A stretch of DNA of 64,000 bases from Amycolatopsis sacchari (lineage in GTDB: Bacteria; Actinomycetota; Actinomycetes; Mycobacteriales; Pseudonocardiaceae): positions 62,001 through 126,000 of the forward strand of contig NZ_FORP01000012.1 in NCBI RefSeq assembly GCF_900114035.1. Reading direction: 5' to 3'. The number at the start of each line of letters is the position of its first letter. The stretch's first letter is position 1. This document shows, one piece after another, positions 17,171-29,015 of the stretch. The notes under the pieces were generated by a model. The model searched no databases, was not told the DNA's origin, and worked only from the letters and a program-made list of their open reading frames with translations. Position numbers and translations under genes: made by a program.

Positions 17171-17615
17171 GCCAACCGGGCATCCAGAGCCAGGGCGCGC
17201 GGTCGCAGCCAACCGGCATTGCAGGCTATGGCGCGCGCGGTCGCCAACCGGCATCACAAGCTGGCGGCCTGACGTGAGCTCGCGACCCGATTGACCACCG
17301 CCGACGGGTGCGCCCTGCCCCGCGACGCCACTTGGCGACCGGCGGCCAGGCTCCACCCCGCGGCGCCGCTTGACGACCGGCCAGGGCCGCCCACTCCCCG
17401 CTGATCCACGAGGCGCGCCCCGCCTCTCCGGCCATTGACGGGCGCGGTCACCCGGCCGAAGGAGACCGCTCACTCGCATGGCGCAACTACCGTCACCAAC
17501 CGAGAAGGCGCGGTATCCCACAAGGGATCCCGCCACGCCACGACGGCGGGTGATGGTGCATTTCACCTGCTTGACGGCTAGCTCGGGGACTACCGCGTCG
17601 GCGACGGTGGGAGGT

Positions 17616-18185
17616 ATGCACATCCCGGACTTCCTCGCGTGGAGCCTCACGGTGCTTTTCGCGTTGCTGGCTGTGCCTAGTGTGTACCGGTTGACGCGGC
17701 TGCACGGCGGGGTCGATGCCGATGTGCGGCAGCGTGATCTGGCCGAGCTCCTGATGGTCGTGGTGATGATCGCGATGGTGTCCCCGCTGGGCGGGCCCAT
17801 CCCGGCGGCGGGCTGGCAGGCTGTGCTGGCCTTGACGGCGGGCTGGTTCGCGGTCGCGGCGTTCCGGGGGCGGCAGTGTTCCCCGGTGCACCACACGGTT
17901 TGTGCCGCGGCGATGTTGTACATGATCACGGCGATGCCCCGGCACGGCATGGAACACGGCCCGTGGCTCACGATGTCGGAGATGCCGGGCCGGCTGGCGT
18001 GGCCCGTGCTCGCGGTGCTGGCCGTCGCGTACTTCGCCGTGGACACAACGAGATCCGGCTTGGCGGCATGGCGCGAGGTGCGCGGTGCCCCGGTCCGGGA
18101 GGTGCTGCTGACCCGCCCGGTCCACCGTGCGGCGATGGGCGCGGGCATGGCGTACATGCTGATCGCCGGCGTGGTCCCGGCCTGA
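17616..18185 (+). CDS. DUF5134-like small membrane protein
   Basis: The 189-residue hydrophobic protein begins at ATG 17616 behind GGGAGG. It has about five to six membrane segments (FLAWSLTVLFALLAVPSVY; LLMVVVMIAMVSPL; AVLALTAGWFAVAAF; a short helix around AAAMLYMITAM; PVLAVLAVAYFAVD; MGAGMAYMLIAGVV). Histidines and methionines (YMITAMPRHGMEHG) cluster in one loop, as in the actinobacterial DUF5134 family of unknown function. It converges on chsH3 with 3 bp between their ends. A longer in-frame start at 17478 is open but lacks a ribosome site. No KstR box is near, and a link to sterol degradation is not supported. Confidence 0.7.
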   Translation: MHIPDFLAWSLTVLFALLAVPSVYRLTRLHGGVDADVRQRDLAELLMVVVMIAMVSPLGGPIPAAGWQAVLALTAGWFAVAAFRGRQCSPVHHTVCAAAMLYMITAMPRHGMEHGPWLTMSEMPGRLAWPVLAVLAVAYFAVDTTRSGLAAWREVRGAPVREVLLTRPVHRAAMGAGMAYMLIAGVVPA

Positions 18186-18188
18186 ACG

Positions 18189-19046
18189 TCACGTCGTGAT
18201 CAGCACCGCGTCCGCGAGCGCGGGGGCATCCCGCTCGACGGTGTTGGTGGCGAGCAGTAGTCGTTTCCCGTCCTGCCACACCCGTGTCCGCAAGGTTTCG
18301 CCCGGGAACACGACGCCCGCGAAGCGCGCCGAGAACGACTGCGCACGCGTGACGTCGCCGTCCAGCACCGCGTCGGTCACGGCCTTCGCGACCATCCCGT
18401 AGGTGCACAGGCCGTGCAGGATCGGCGCGTCGAACCCGGCGCCGCGGGCGAACTCCGGGTCGGCGTGCAAGGGATTCCGGTCACCGCACAACCGGTACAG
18501 CAGCGCCTGCTGTGGCAACGTCGGCGTGTCGATCGTGGCGTCCGGCTCCCGATCGGGCCGCTCCACCTTTTCGGAGTCACCCCGTCGTCCCCCGAAGCCG
18601 CCCTCACCTCGCGCAAAAATTCTCGACTGCGCGGTCCACAGTGGAGTACCATCGGAACCGGCAACGCTCGTCTCGCTCACCACGACCGCGGCCTTGCCCT
18701 TGTCCAGCACATCGACAACCCGAGTGTGCCCGACGGCTTTCCCCTCGACCGGGATCGGCCTGTGCACGGTGACGGCCTGCGCGCCGTGCACGACTTTCGC
18801 CAGGTCTATCTCGATGCCCGGCATCCGTACGGCGGGCGCGTCGACGCTGCGCAGGTTCGCCGCGACCGTCGCGAAAGTGGGCAGCACATGGAGGTCGCGC
18901 TCGTAGGCGTAGCGCAATTCCGCCGGGTTCGTGGGATCCGAGCCGGCGCCGAGTGCGAGGTGGTACAGCAAAACATCGGACGCCGTCCAGGAAAAGCTGA
19001 CCTCACCGAGGTCGGCACCGATGGCGAGCGCGGGGTCGATGGGCAC
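18189..19046 (-). CDS. chsH3: MaoC-type steroid enoyl-CoA hydratase ChsH3
   Basis: The 285-residue double hot-dog hydratase-2 protein has an N-terminal non-catalytic repeat and a C-terminal repeat. The C-terminal repeat contains the motif YRLCGDRNPLHADPEFARGAGF (consensus YxxSGDxNPLHxDPxxA). It matches Rv3538 (ChsH3, formerly called hsd4B), reported to hydrate the C22-C23 enoyl-CoA of the C24 side chain to the opposite C22 stereoisomer from EchA19. It is the last gene of the kstD operon. The GTG start at 19046 lies 9 bp after the kshB stop, and its RBS overlaps the end of kshB. A broad R-specific hydratase role is the alternative. Confidence 0.85.
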   Translation of the reverse strand: MPIDPALAIGADLGEVSFSWTASDVLLYHLALGAGSDPTNPAELRYAYERDLHVLPTFATVAANLRSVDAPAVRMPGIEIDLAKVVHGAQAVTVHRPIPVEGKAVGHTRVVDVLDKGKAAVVVSETSVAGSDGTPLWTAQSRIFARGEGGFGGRRGDSEKVERPDREPDATIDTPTLPQQALLYRLCGDRNPLHADPEFARGAGFDAPILHGLCTYGMVAKAVTDAVLDGDVTRAQSFSARFAGVVFPGETLRTRVWQDGKRLLLATNTVERDAPALADAVLITT

Positions 19047-19055
19047 GCGGCACTC

Positions 19056-20645
19056 CTACTCGTAGGTGACCGACACCTCGTCGGTCAGCGGCACCGACTG
19101 GCAGGCGAGGACGATGCCGTCGGCGATGTCGTCGGAGTCGAGGACCTCGTTGTTGAGCATCTTGACCTCCCCGGCGACGAGGCGGCAGGCGCAGGCACTG
19201 CACTGCCCCTCGCGGCACGAGTAGGGCGCGTCGAGCCCTTGGTCCAGCAGGAAGTCGAGCAACTTTCGCTGCCGCGGCCAGGCGTACTCGTGCCGCACCC
19301 CGTCGAGGTCCACCCGCAGCCTGGTCGCCCCGTCGCTGGGAGACGCCGGTTCGGCGCCGCTCTGTCCGGCAACGGGCGCACCCGCCCCGGCCGGCGGCGC
19401 TTCGCCGGCGAGAGCGGCCGTGTCGGGTTGCTCCCCGTCCTTCGCCGGGATCGCCGCGGGCCGCTGCGTGTCCTTGGCCAGGGTGGTTTGGAATTGCTCG
19501 GTCTGGCCAGCCCCAGTGGTCGCTCCGGGCCGCCTGGTTTGGTTGGCTTCGCTGATTACTCCGAGCTGCTCAGCGGTCTCGGCTACGGTCGTCGTCCCGG
19601 ACTCCGTGCTCTCGGCTACGGCGGCCGTCCCGGGCTGCTCAGTGCCGGCGGCTGCGCTGGCTGCTCCGGGCTGCTCGGTGCTCTCGGCTACGGCCGCCGT
19701 CCCGAACTGCTCCGTGCCCTCGGCTATGGTGGCCGCTTCGGGCTGCTTCGTGCTCCCGGCTACGGGGGCAGCCCCGGGCTGTTCGGTGTTGTCGGCTGTG
19801 GTGGCCGCTCGGAGCTGTTCCGTGTTTTCGGCCGCGGTTGCCGCACCCAGCTGCTCCCTGTCTTCGGCCGCGGTAGCTGCTCCGGCCTCTCTCGCCGTAC
19901 CGGGCTCCTTTGCCCGGCCGGCGGGAGCACCTCGCTCAACCGCGAACGGATTGCCACCCAGCGACACGAACCTTTCCAGGTGAATGCGCTTCCTGGGCAC
20001 GCCGAGATCCGTCAACGCCTGTTTGGCCGCGGCCATGAACGGCGCCGGGCCACACAGGAACGCTTCGAACTCGGCGAACGGCCTCGCCAGAGCGCGCAGC
20101 TGCTCGACGTTCGGCAAGCCCTGCACCGACTCGAGCCAGTGCAGCACCACGAACCGGTCCGGAAACTCCCGTGCCAGTGCGGCGAGCTCCCCGGCGAAGA
20201 TCACCGACTGCTCGTCACGATTGGCGTAGACCAGGGTGACGCGGCCCGTGCCCTGCCGCAACGCCGTCTTCAGGATCGACATCACCGGCGTGATCCCGCT
20301 GCCACCGGCGAACAGCAGCAGGTTCTCGTCGAAATCCTTCGGCGTGAACACACCCGCAGGGGCGAGCACGTCGACAGCCGCGCCAGGCCGCACGTTGGCG
20401 CAGATCCAGTTGGAGCCGTAGCCGCCCTCGGTGCGCTTCACCGTGACCTTGAGCCGCGTCCCCTCGTGCGGCGCGCTCGACAGCGAGTAGCACCGCGCCG
20501 CCTCGCCCACGCGCAACGTGAGGAACTGGCCGGGCCGATACCGGAAAGCCTCAGCTTGTTCAGGCGTCAGCTCGAAGACCACCGACCGCGCGTCCGGGGT
20601 TTCGACGATCACCTCGGCCACAGTGAGCGTGTGGACCTCAGGCAT
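19056..20645 (-). CDS. kshB: KshB, reductase of 3-ketosteroid 9alpha-hydroxylase, with an extra repeat linker
   Basis: The order of domains is that of KshB. A FAD-binding barrel with RCYSLSS (51-57) comes first, then an NAD-binding domain (LFAGGSGITPVMS, FLCGPAPFM) to about residue 235. At the C-terminus is a plant-type 2Fe-2S domain with C477, C482, C485 and C515. It passes electrons from NADH to KshA. The protein is 529 residues against about 358 for M. tuberculosis KshB. The difference is a segment at about residues 236-440, mostly ~13 degenerate 12-residue repeats of the type EQPGAATVAEST. The reading frame stays open through it. The ATG at 20645 overlaps the small upstream gene by 8 bp. 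Activity with such a long flexible tether is probable but unproven. Confidence 0.92.
   Translation of the reverse strand: MPEVHTLTVAEVIVETPDARSVVFELTPEQAEAFRYRPGQFLTLRVGEAARCYSLSSAPHEGTRLKVTVKRTEGGYGSNWICANVRPGAAVDVLAPAGVFTPKDFDENLLLFAGGSGITPVMSILKTALRQGTGRVTLVYANRDEQSVIFAGELAALAREFPDRFVVLHWLESVQGLPNVEQLRALARPFAEFEAFLCGPAPFMAAAKQALTDLGVPRKRIHLERFVSLGGNPFAVERGAPAGRAKEPGTAREAGAATAAEDREQLGAATAAENTEQLRAATTADNTEQPGAAPVAGSTKQPEAATIAEGTEQFGTAAVAESTEQPGAASAAAGTEQPGTAAVAESTESGTTTVAETAEQLGVISEANQTRRPGATTGAGQTEQFQTTLAKDTQRPAAIPAKDGEQPDTAALAGEAPPAGAGAPVAGQSGAEPASPSDGATRLRVDLDGVRHEYAWPRQRKLLDFLLDQGLDAPYSCREGQCSACACRLVAGEVKMLNNEVLDSDDIADGIVLACQSVPLTDEVSVTYE
19390..19856 (-). repeat. 36-bp degenerate coding repeats inside kshB
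   Basis: About 13 tandem 36-bp units encode 12-residue repeats starting EQ (EQLGAATAAENT, EQLRAATTADNT, EQPGAAPVAGST, KQPEAATIAEGT, EQFGTAAVAEST and so on). The period is a multiple of 3 and all units stay in frame. The units decay toward the C-terminal end (QRPAAIPAKDG). The tract sits exactly between the two folded domains. Confidence 0.88.
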
Positions 20646-20904
20646 CCAGAACCCCGAATTCCCCCTGGCGCACCGATTCCGCGACGCTCACGGTGAGCTT
20701 CTCGCACGTGTCCAGCAGAGCCGTGCTCTCGCCCGCCGCCACGTGCTCGGCGAACACGGGGCAACTTCCGGCCGCGTCGGTCGTCCACTGGATGCTCGTG
20801 TGCTTCCAGCTGTTCTTCTTCACCAGCACGCAGGTGCCGCAGTGTGAGCAGGTGTGCGGCCGCAGTCCGGCGGTGAGGAACTCGGTGCGCTCGGCGGTGG
20901 TCAC
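20638..20904 (-). CDS. Small cysteine-rich protein between kshA and kshB
   Basis: This 88-residue protein has a compact N-terminal cysteine set CSHCGTC, then lone cysteines in GSCPVF and LLDTCEK. WKHTSIQW lies between. The pattern suggests a metal or iron-sulphur site, and the rest is helical and acidic. I do not recognise a named family. The GTG start is 1 bp after the kshA stop, and its stop overlaps the kshB start by 8 bp, so it is made together with both hydroxylase components. A role in assembling or feeding the Rieske/ferredoxin centres of KshAB is plausible (inference from position and cysteines). Similar small genes beside kshA occur in other actinobacteria, to my recollection. Confidence 0.7.
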   Translation of the reverse strand: MTTAERTEFLTAGLRPHTCSHCGTCVLVKKNSWKHTSIQWTTDAAGSCPVFAEHVAAGESTALLDTCEKLTVSVAESVRQGEFGVLDA

Positions 20905-20905
20905 G

Positions 20906-22030
20906 TCAGACTCCCGCCTGCTGCCGGGCCAGGTTCTCGGCGACCTCCCGTGCCCAGACCTCGTTCGCTTTCGTCGTGTCCACTTCGAACTCGAAGCGGC
21001 GCGTCATGTCCTCGGTGACCTCCTCGATGTCCACATAGAACTGTTCGTACCAGCGGCGCAACTGGTACACGGGCCCGTCCTCCTCGCAGAGCAACGGGTT
21101 GTCGATCCGTGTCTTATTCTTCCATATCTCGACGTCCTGCAGGAAGCCCACGCCTATGCTCTTGGCGAACTTCCCGGCGATTTTGTCCGCCTGTTCGTCT
21201 GAAACGCCGGGCAGCTTCTTCACGCTGACACCCCATTGGAGGACAAAGGAGTTCGGCGTCACCGGATAGTGGCAATTGATGAGCACGTTCTCGATCTCGA
21301 ACCCCTTGAACGTGTTGACCAGTTTGTTGATCATGTAGGACGGTCCGAAGTACGAGGCCTCCGAGCGGAGCAGGTTCTCCTCCCCGCCGTAGTTGGACGC
21401 CATGCCGACGTCCGGGCGCCCCTTGGTGTTCAGGTACTGCGTCGCGATGTGGCCTTCGAAGACGTTCTTGAAGTAGGTCGGGAAGGCGTAGTGGATGTAG
21501 AAGAAGTGCGCCATGTCGACCATGTTGTCCACGATCTCGCGGCAGTTGGAGCCTTCGATGAGCACGGAGTCCCACGTCCAGTTGCTCCACTCGCCACTGA
21601 AGATCCCGTCGATCCGGGGGATGACGACGTTCTCCGGCGGCGGGTTGCCCTGTGGGTCGTGCCAGACGAACAGCTGCTTGTTCTCCTCGAGTGTGAGCCA
21701 GGAACGCGTGCGAGCGCGCAGCGGAACCCTTTTGGCGTAAGGGATGGAGACGCACTTGCCGTTGCCGGCCCAGCGCCAGTCGTGGAACGGGCAGGCGATC
21801 TCGTTGCCCTTGACGGTGCCTTGCGTGAGATCACCCCCCATGTGGCGGCAGTACCCGTCCAGGACGTTGAGCTTGCCGTCCTCGCTCTGGAACACGACTA
21901 GCTTGGTGCCGAAGGCGGAGATGGCGTGCGGCTTCCCGTCCTTGAACGAGTCGGCGAGGCCCAGGCAGTGCCAGCCCCGGGCGAAGCGCTCCGGCGGAGC
22001 CCCGGCGTCGATGGTGCGGACTTCAGTCAT
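20906..22030 (-). CDS. kshA: KshA, Rieske oxygenase of 3-ketosteroid 9alpha-hydroxylase
   Basis: The 374-residue protein has a Rieske centre with C61-R-H63 (YCRHMGGDL) and C80-P-F-H83 (CPFHDWRW). The catalytic domain has the mononuclear iron segment DNMVDMAHFFYIHYAFPTYF, with two histidines and a downstream Asp in LQDVEIW. It hydroxylates C9 of androstadienedione-type steroids, which spontaneously opens ring B after KstD action. Length and sequence match KshA (Rv3526, about 386 residues). The ATG at 22030 overlaps the kstD stop (ATGA). Electrons come from KshB two genes downstream. It is regulated from the kstD promoter with its KstR box. Confidence 0.95.
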   Translation of the reverse strand: MTEVRTIDAGAPPERFARGWHCLGLADSFKDGKPHAISAFGTKLVVFQSEDGKLNVLDGYCRHMGGDLTQGTVKGNEIACPFHDWRWAGNGKCVSIPYAKRVPLRARTRSWLTLEENKQLFVWHDPQGNPPPENVVIPRIDGIFSGEWSNWTWDSVLIEGSNCREIVDNMVDMAHFFYIHYAFPTYFKNVFEGHIATQYLNTKGRPDVGMASNYGGEENLLRSEASYFGPSYMINKLVNTFKGFEIENVLINCHYPVTPNSFVLQWGVSVKKLPGVSDEQADKIAGKFAKSIGVGFLQDVEIWKNKTRIDNPLLCEEDGPVYQLRRWYEQFYVDIEEVTEDMTRRFEFEVDTTKANEVWAREVAENLARQQAGV

Positions 22031-23802
22031 CGTCGACCTCCAGTGCGATTCTGGGCGGCCAGGTGCGCGGCCGCAAGGTAGCCGAAGACCATCGCGGGCC
22101 CGATCGTCGCGCCGGGGCCCGCGTACGTGTGGCCCATGACCGCCGCGCTGGTGTTGCCCGCCGCGTACAGCCCCTCGATCACGGACCCGTCTTCCCGCAG
22201 CACGCGGGCGTGGGGGTCGATGCGGAGCCCGCCCTTGGTGCCCAGGTCACCGGGCACGATCCTGACCGCGTAGAACGGCGGCTTGTCCAGCGGGCCGAGG
22301 CTGGGGTTGGGCTTGTTGCGGGGATCTCCGTAGTAGTGGTCGTAGGCGCTGTTCCCGCGCCCGAAGTCCTCGTCGATGCCGGTGCGGGCGAAACCGTTGA
22401 ACCGTGCGACGGTGTGTTCGAGTGCATCCGTCGGCACCCCGATGCGTTCCGCGAGCGCGTGGAGTGTTCTCGCCTTCGCGGCGACACCGGCCTTGAACCA
22501 CCGGCCGGGCAGCGGTTGCCGCGGGCCGAGCCCGGTGAACATGTAGCGGTTGCGGTAGCGCTGGTCGAACACGAGCCAGGTCGGGATGTGCTCACCAGGA
22601 CCGTCGCCCGGGCCGTACATGGCGTGCACCGCCTCGACGTACGGCGCCGACTCGTTGACGAACCGTTCCCCGCGGGCGTCGACCATCAGGCAGCCGGGCC
22701 GGGACCGCTCGGCAAGGGCGAACCACGGCCCGCCGGTGAGCGGGATCGTCGGTCCCCACCACGCGTCGTCCATCAGGTCCACGGCGGCACCGAGCTTCAG
22801 CCCGGCCACGATGGCGTCCCCGGTGTTGGCGCGTGCGCCGACGGTCCATTCGGTGCCGATCGGCTGGCGCTGGTACTTGGTGCGCATTTCCTCGTTGCGC
22901 TCGAACCCGCCGGCCGCGAGGACGACGCCCAGCCTGGCGTGGAGGACTTCGCCGCCCGTCGTCACCACTCCCGTGACCCGGCCGTCCTCGGTAACCAGGT
23001 CGACAAGCGGGGAATTGAGGCGGACCGGGACTCCGGCGTCGCGCAACCCGGTGCGCAATCCCGCCGCAAGCGCTTGCCCCATGCTGAGCAGGCGGCGCCC
23101 GGTCAAGCGGCCGGTCAGCCAGCGGCCGGCGAGGGTGAGCAGCCGGAGCGCGCCACGGGGGTGCCGCGCGAGGAGGCTCAGCCACCGGTAGTCGGCCTGG
23201 GTGATCGGGACCCCGAGGGGCGCCGCGCTGTACGGGGGTTCGAGGGCGGCGAGGTCGTCGCCGAGGAGGCGGCCGTCGAAGGGCACGGGCTCGACGGACC
23301 GGCCCGCAGCGCGCCCGCCCGGTGCTTCCGGGTGGTAGTCGGAGTAGTGGGGCACCCACTGGAACCGCAGGGGTGTCCGCCGCTGCACGAACGCGACCAC
23401 CTCCGGCCCCCGGTCCAGGAAGGTTTCGCGTAGCTCCGCGGGGACGACGTCCCCGACGATGGCTTCGAGGTAGGTCCGCGCCTGGTCAGGGGTGTCGGGC
23501 TCGTCGAGTCCGTGCCGGTGCTGCTGGAGGCGTGCGCGGGGGAGCCGGCTGGAACCGCCGTCGTTCGCCTGTGTGTCCTCGCCCGCAGCCTGTCCGGCAG
23601 CGCACAGCACCTCGTTGTTCGGAATCCACACCCCACCGCCGGACCGCGCGGTGGAGCCGCCGAACTTGCCTGCCTTCTCCAGCACCACGACCTGGAGTCC
23701 CTGGTGAGCGGCGGCGAGTGCGGCGGTCATGCCGGCTGCCCCGCTGCCGACCACGACGACGTCGTACTCCGCGTGGTCGCCGTTGCCGTGCTCGACGGCC
23801 AT
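22027..23802 (-). CDS. kstD: 3-ketosteroid delta1-dehydrogenase KstD
   Basis: The 591-residue flavoprotein has the FAD motif GSGAAGMTAALAAAHQG, the KstD signature GKFGGSTARSGGGVWIPNN, and the C-terminal FAD/catalytic segment TYAGPGATIGPAMVFGYLAA. The tyrosine in that segment corresponds to the catalytic Tyr of the Rhodococcus enzyme. It introduces the C1-C2 double bond of the steroid A ring. The start is ATG 23802 behind GGAGG; an upstream in-frame start at 23865 would put the KstR box inside the gene. Length is slightly above the usual 510-570. It is the first gene of the operon kstD-kshA-small gene-kshB-chsH3. Confidence 0.95.
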   Translation of the reverse strand: MAVEHGNGDHAEYDVVVVGSGAAGMTAALAAAHQGLQVVVLEKAGKFGGSTARSGGGVWIPNNEVLCAAGQAAGEDTQANDGGSSRLPRARLQQHRHGLDEPDTPDQARTYLEAIVGDVVPAELRETFLDRGPEVVAFVQRRTPLRFQWVPHYSDYHPEAPGGRAAGRSVEPVPFDGRLLGDDLAALEPPYSAAPLGVPITQADYRWLSLLARHPRGALRLLTLAGRWLTGRLTGRRLLSMGQALAAGLRTGLRDAGVPVRLNSPLVDLVTEDGRVTGVVTTGGEVLHARLGVVLAAGGFERNEEMRTKYQRQPIGTEWTVGARANTGDAIVAGLKLGAAVDLMDDAWWGPTIPLTGGPWFALAERSRPGCLMVDARGERFVNESAPYVEAVHAMYGPGDGPGEHIPTWLVFDQRYRNRYMFTGLGPRQPLPGRWFKAGVAAKARTLHALAERIGVPTDALEHTVARFNGFARTGIDEDFGRGNSAYDHYYGDPRNKPNPSLGPLDKPPFYAVRIVPGDLGTKGGLRIDPHARVLREDGSVIEGLYAAGNTSAAVMGHTYAGPGATIGPAMVFGYLAAAHLAAQNRTGGRR

Positions 23803-23815
23803 GTCACCTCCGAAG

Positions 23816-23829
23816 TGAAACGCGTTCCA
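23816..23829. promoter_or_regulatory. KstR box upstream of kstD (14/14)
   Basis: TGAAACGCGTTCCA is a perfect TNNAACNNGTTNNA, 13 bp upstream of the kstD start and overlapping its ribosome-site region. Confidence 0.9.
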
Positions 23830-23872
23830 GTCGAGAACCCGCCTGTTCGCCGCTCCCGTCGTCACGATAGAC

Positions 23873-23886
23873 GAGAACGTGTTTCA
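23873..23886. promoter_or_regulatory. KstR box upstream of the second ketosteroid dehydrogenase-like gene (13/14)
   Basis: GAGAACGTGTTTCA matches except for the first base, and ends 16 bp before the GTG at 23903. With the kstD box it gives each arm of the divergent promoter its own operator. Confidence 0.82.
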
Positions 23887-23902
23887 GTTCTAGGGTGGCG
23901 GG

Positions 23903-25507
23903 GTGAGTGCTTCTGTGGACGTGATCGTGATCGGCTTCGGTGCGGCCGGGGCGTGCGCGGCGATCGAGGCTGCCGACAGCGGGGCCTCGGTGCTGGTCCT
24001 GGACCGTTTCGCGGGAGGCGGTGCCACGGCGTTGAGCGGTGGTGTCGTCTACGCCGGCGGCGGCACCGAGCATCAGCGGGCAGCGGGCGTGGACGACTCC
24101 GTCGACGCCATGTACGACTACCTCCGGCTCGAGGTCGGTGACGCCGTTTCCGACGAAACGCTCCGGCGGTTCTGTCAGGGGAGCGCCGACATGATCGCCT
24201 GGCTGGAGAGCAACGGCGTGCCCTTCGAGGGCAGCCTGTGCCCGTACAAGACCTCGTACCCGAACGACGACTACTACCTGTACTACTCGGGAAGTGAGAC
24301 AGCCGGCGGCTTCCGCGAGGCCGCCAAGCCCGCTGCCCGTGGCCACCGGGTCAAGGGGCGTGGCACCTCGGGAAAACTCCTGTTCGCACGCCTCGCCGCA
24401 GCCGCACGCCGACGCGGTGTGCGTGTGCTGGACGGGACGACGGCGACCGAACTGCTCACGGACGCGGCCGGGGCGGTGTCGGGCGTGCGCGTGCGGACCC
24501 TGCGCAACGCGCCGTACTGGATACGCCGGGCGCACCGTGCACTGGGGCGTTACTCCGCCAAGCCGGGGATCTACATCCCGGCCTTGCGCAAGGTGTTGCA
24601 TCGGCGAGTCGAGCGCCTCGAACGCCGCTATGCCCGCGAGGAAACCCTTTACGCCGCCCGTGGAGTCGTGCTCGCCGCGGGTGGCTTCATTGCCAATCGG
24701 GCCCTGGTGCGGGAGCACGCGCCGGCCTATCGCGGCGGTTTGGCCTTGGGCACGTCCGCGGATGACGGGACCGCGATCCGTCTCGGTGCGGGCGTGGGGG
24801 CCGAGACCGCGCTGCTTGACCGGGTGACGGCATGGCGGTTCGTCACGCCGCCCAGTGTGTTCGTACGTGGCGTCATCGTGGACGAGGCGGGGCGCCGGGT
24901 GATCGACGAATCCCGGTACGGCGCCGCTGTGGGTGAAGCGTTGATCTCGCGACACGGTGGGAAGGGCTGGCTGCTGGTCGACGACGAAATCGTCGCCGAG
25001 GCGAAGCGGGCGGCGCGGCGAGAAGCGCAGTGGTTCCAATGGCTCCAGGTGCTGTACATGCTCAGGTTGGGGCGCGTGACAGGCGCATCGTTGGCGGAGG
25101 TCGCGGAGCGCGCCGGGATCGATGTGGCGGGCCTTGAGGCCACGGTCGAGGCGTACAACGCGGCGGCTTCGTCAGGGGCCGCGGACCCGGCAGGCAAGCC
25201 TGCTGAGTACGTCCAGTCGTTGCGCACGCCTCCGTTCTCGTTGCTGGACATCTCCATCAAACCCAGCCTGGGTTTTCCGTGTCCGATGCTCACGCTCGGT
25301 GGGCTGGTAGTGGACGAGGGGACCGGCCAGGTGTGGAACGAGGCGGGGGCGCCCATCGCCGGTCTCTACGCCGCCGGACGGTCGGCGGTGGGAATCTGTT
25401 CCAGGTCTTATGTCAGCGGCCTTTCGTTGGCGGATTGCGTGTTCTCGGGACGGCGTGCGGGTGCCGCGGCGGGCGGCCGTGATGACAAAAACGAGAACGT
25501 GTTCTAG
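23903..25507 (+). CDS. Second KstD-like flavoprotein, possibly 3-keto-5alpha-steroid delta4-dehydrogenase (Kst4D type)
   Basis: The 534-residue fumarate-reductase/KstD-fold flavoprotein has GFGAAGACAAIEAADSG (FAD) and GGGATALSGGVVYAGGG. A middle region contains YYLYYSGSETAGGFREAAKPAARGH, and the C-terminus contains SRSYVSGLSLADC. The pair Tyr503/Ser505 there fits the Tyr-x-Ser described for the active site of Rhodococcus Kst4D, so delta4-(5alpha)-dehydrogenation of saturated steroids is my preferred call. An uncharacterised ketosteroid dehydrogenase of the Rv0785/Rv1817 sort is the alternative. It is divergent from kstD with its own KstR box. Its stop codon lies inside the KstR box that serves hsaA. 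Confidence 0.75.
   Translation: MSASVDVIVIGFGAAGACAAIEAADSGASVLVLDRFAGGGATALSGGVVYAGGGTEHQRAAGVDDSVDAMYDYLRLEVGDAVSDETLRRFCQGSADMIAWLESNGVPFEGSLCPYKTSYPNDDYYLYYSGSETAGGFREAAKPAARGHRVKGRGTSGKLLFARLAAAARRRGVRVLDGTTATELLTDAAGAVSGVRVRTLRNAPYWIRRAHRALGRYSAKPGIYIPALRKVLHRRVERLERRYAREETLYAARGVVLAAGGFIANRALVREHAPAYRGGLALGTSADDGTAIRLGAGVGAETALLDRVTAWRFVTPPSVFVRGVIVDEAGRRVIDESRYGAAVGEALISRHGGKGWLLVDDEIVAEAKRAARREAQWFQWLQVLYMLRLGRVTGASLAEVAERAGIDVAGLEATVEAYNAAASSGAADPAGKPAEYVQSLRTPPFSLLDISIKPSLGFPCPMLTLGGLVVDEGTGQVWNEAGAPIAGLYAAGRSAVGICSRSYVSGLSLADCVFSGRRAGAAAGGRDDKNENVF
25493..25506. promoter_or_regulatory. KstR box of hsaADCB, overlapping the previous stop codon (13/14)
   Basis: GAGAACGTGTTCTA matches except for the first base. 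It covers two bases of the TAG of the preceding gene (25505-25507) and ends 47 bp before hsaA. Confidence 0.85.
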
Positions 25508-25553
25508 TCTTGGTCATGGAAGCGCAGGTCTGACGAGGACGGGGCAAACGCCG

Positions 25554-29015
<3,462 letters not shown>

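Noticed and set aside
15666-17294. Plus-strand 542-residue frame over ltp2 and the repeat tract
   Set aside because: It is in a different frame from ltp2, is Gly/Arg-rich, and its length comes from the repeat region lacking stops.
17478-17615. 46-residue N-terminal extension of the DUF5134-like protein
   Set aside because: The extension is polar and unlike a membrane protein N-terminus, while GGGAGG immediately precedes ATG 17616.
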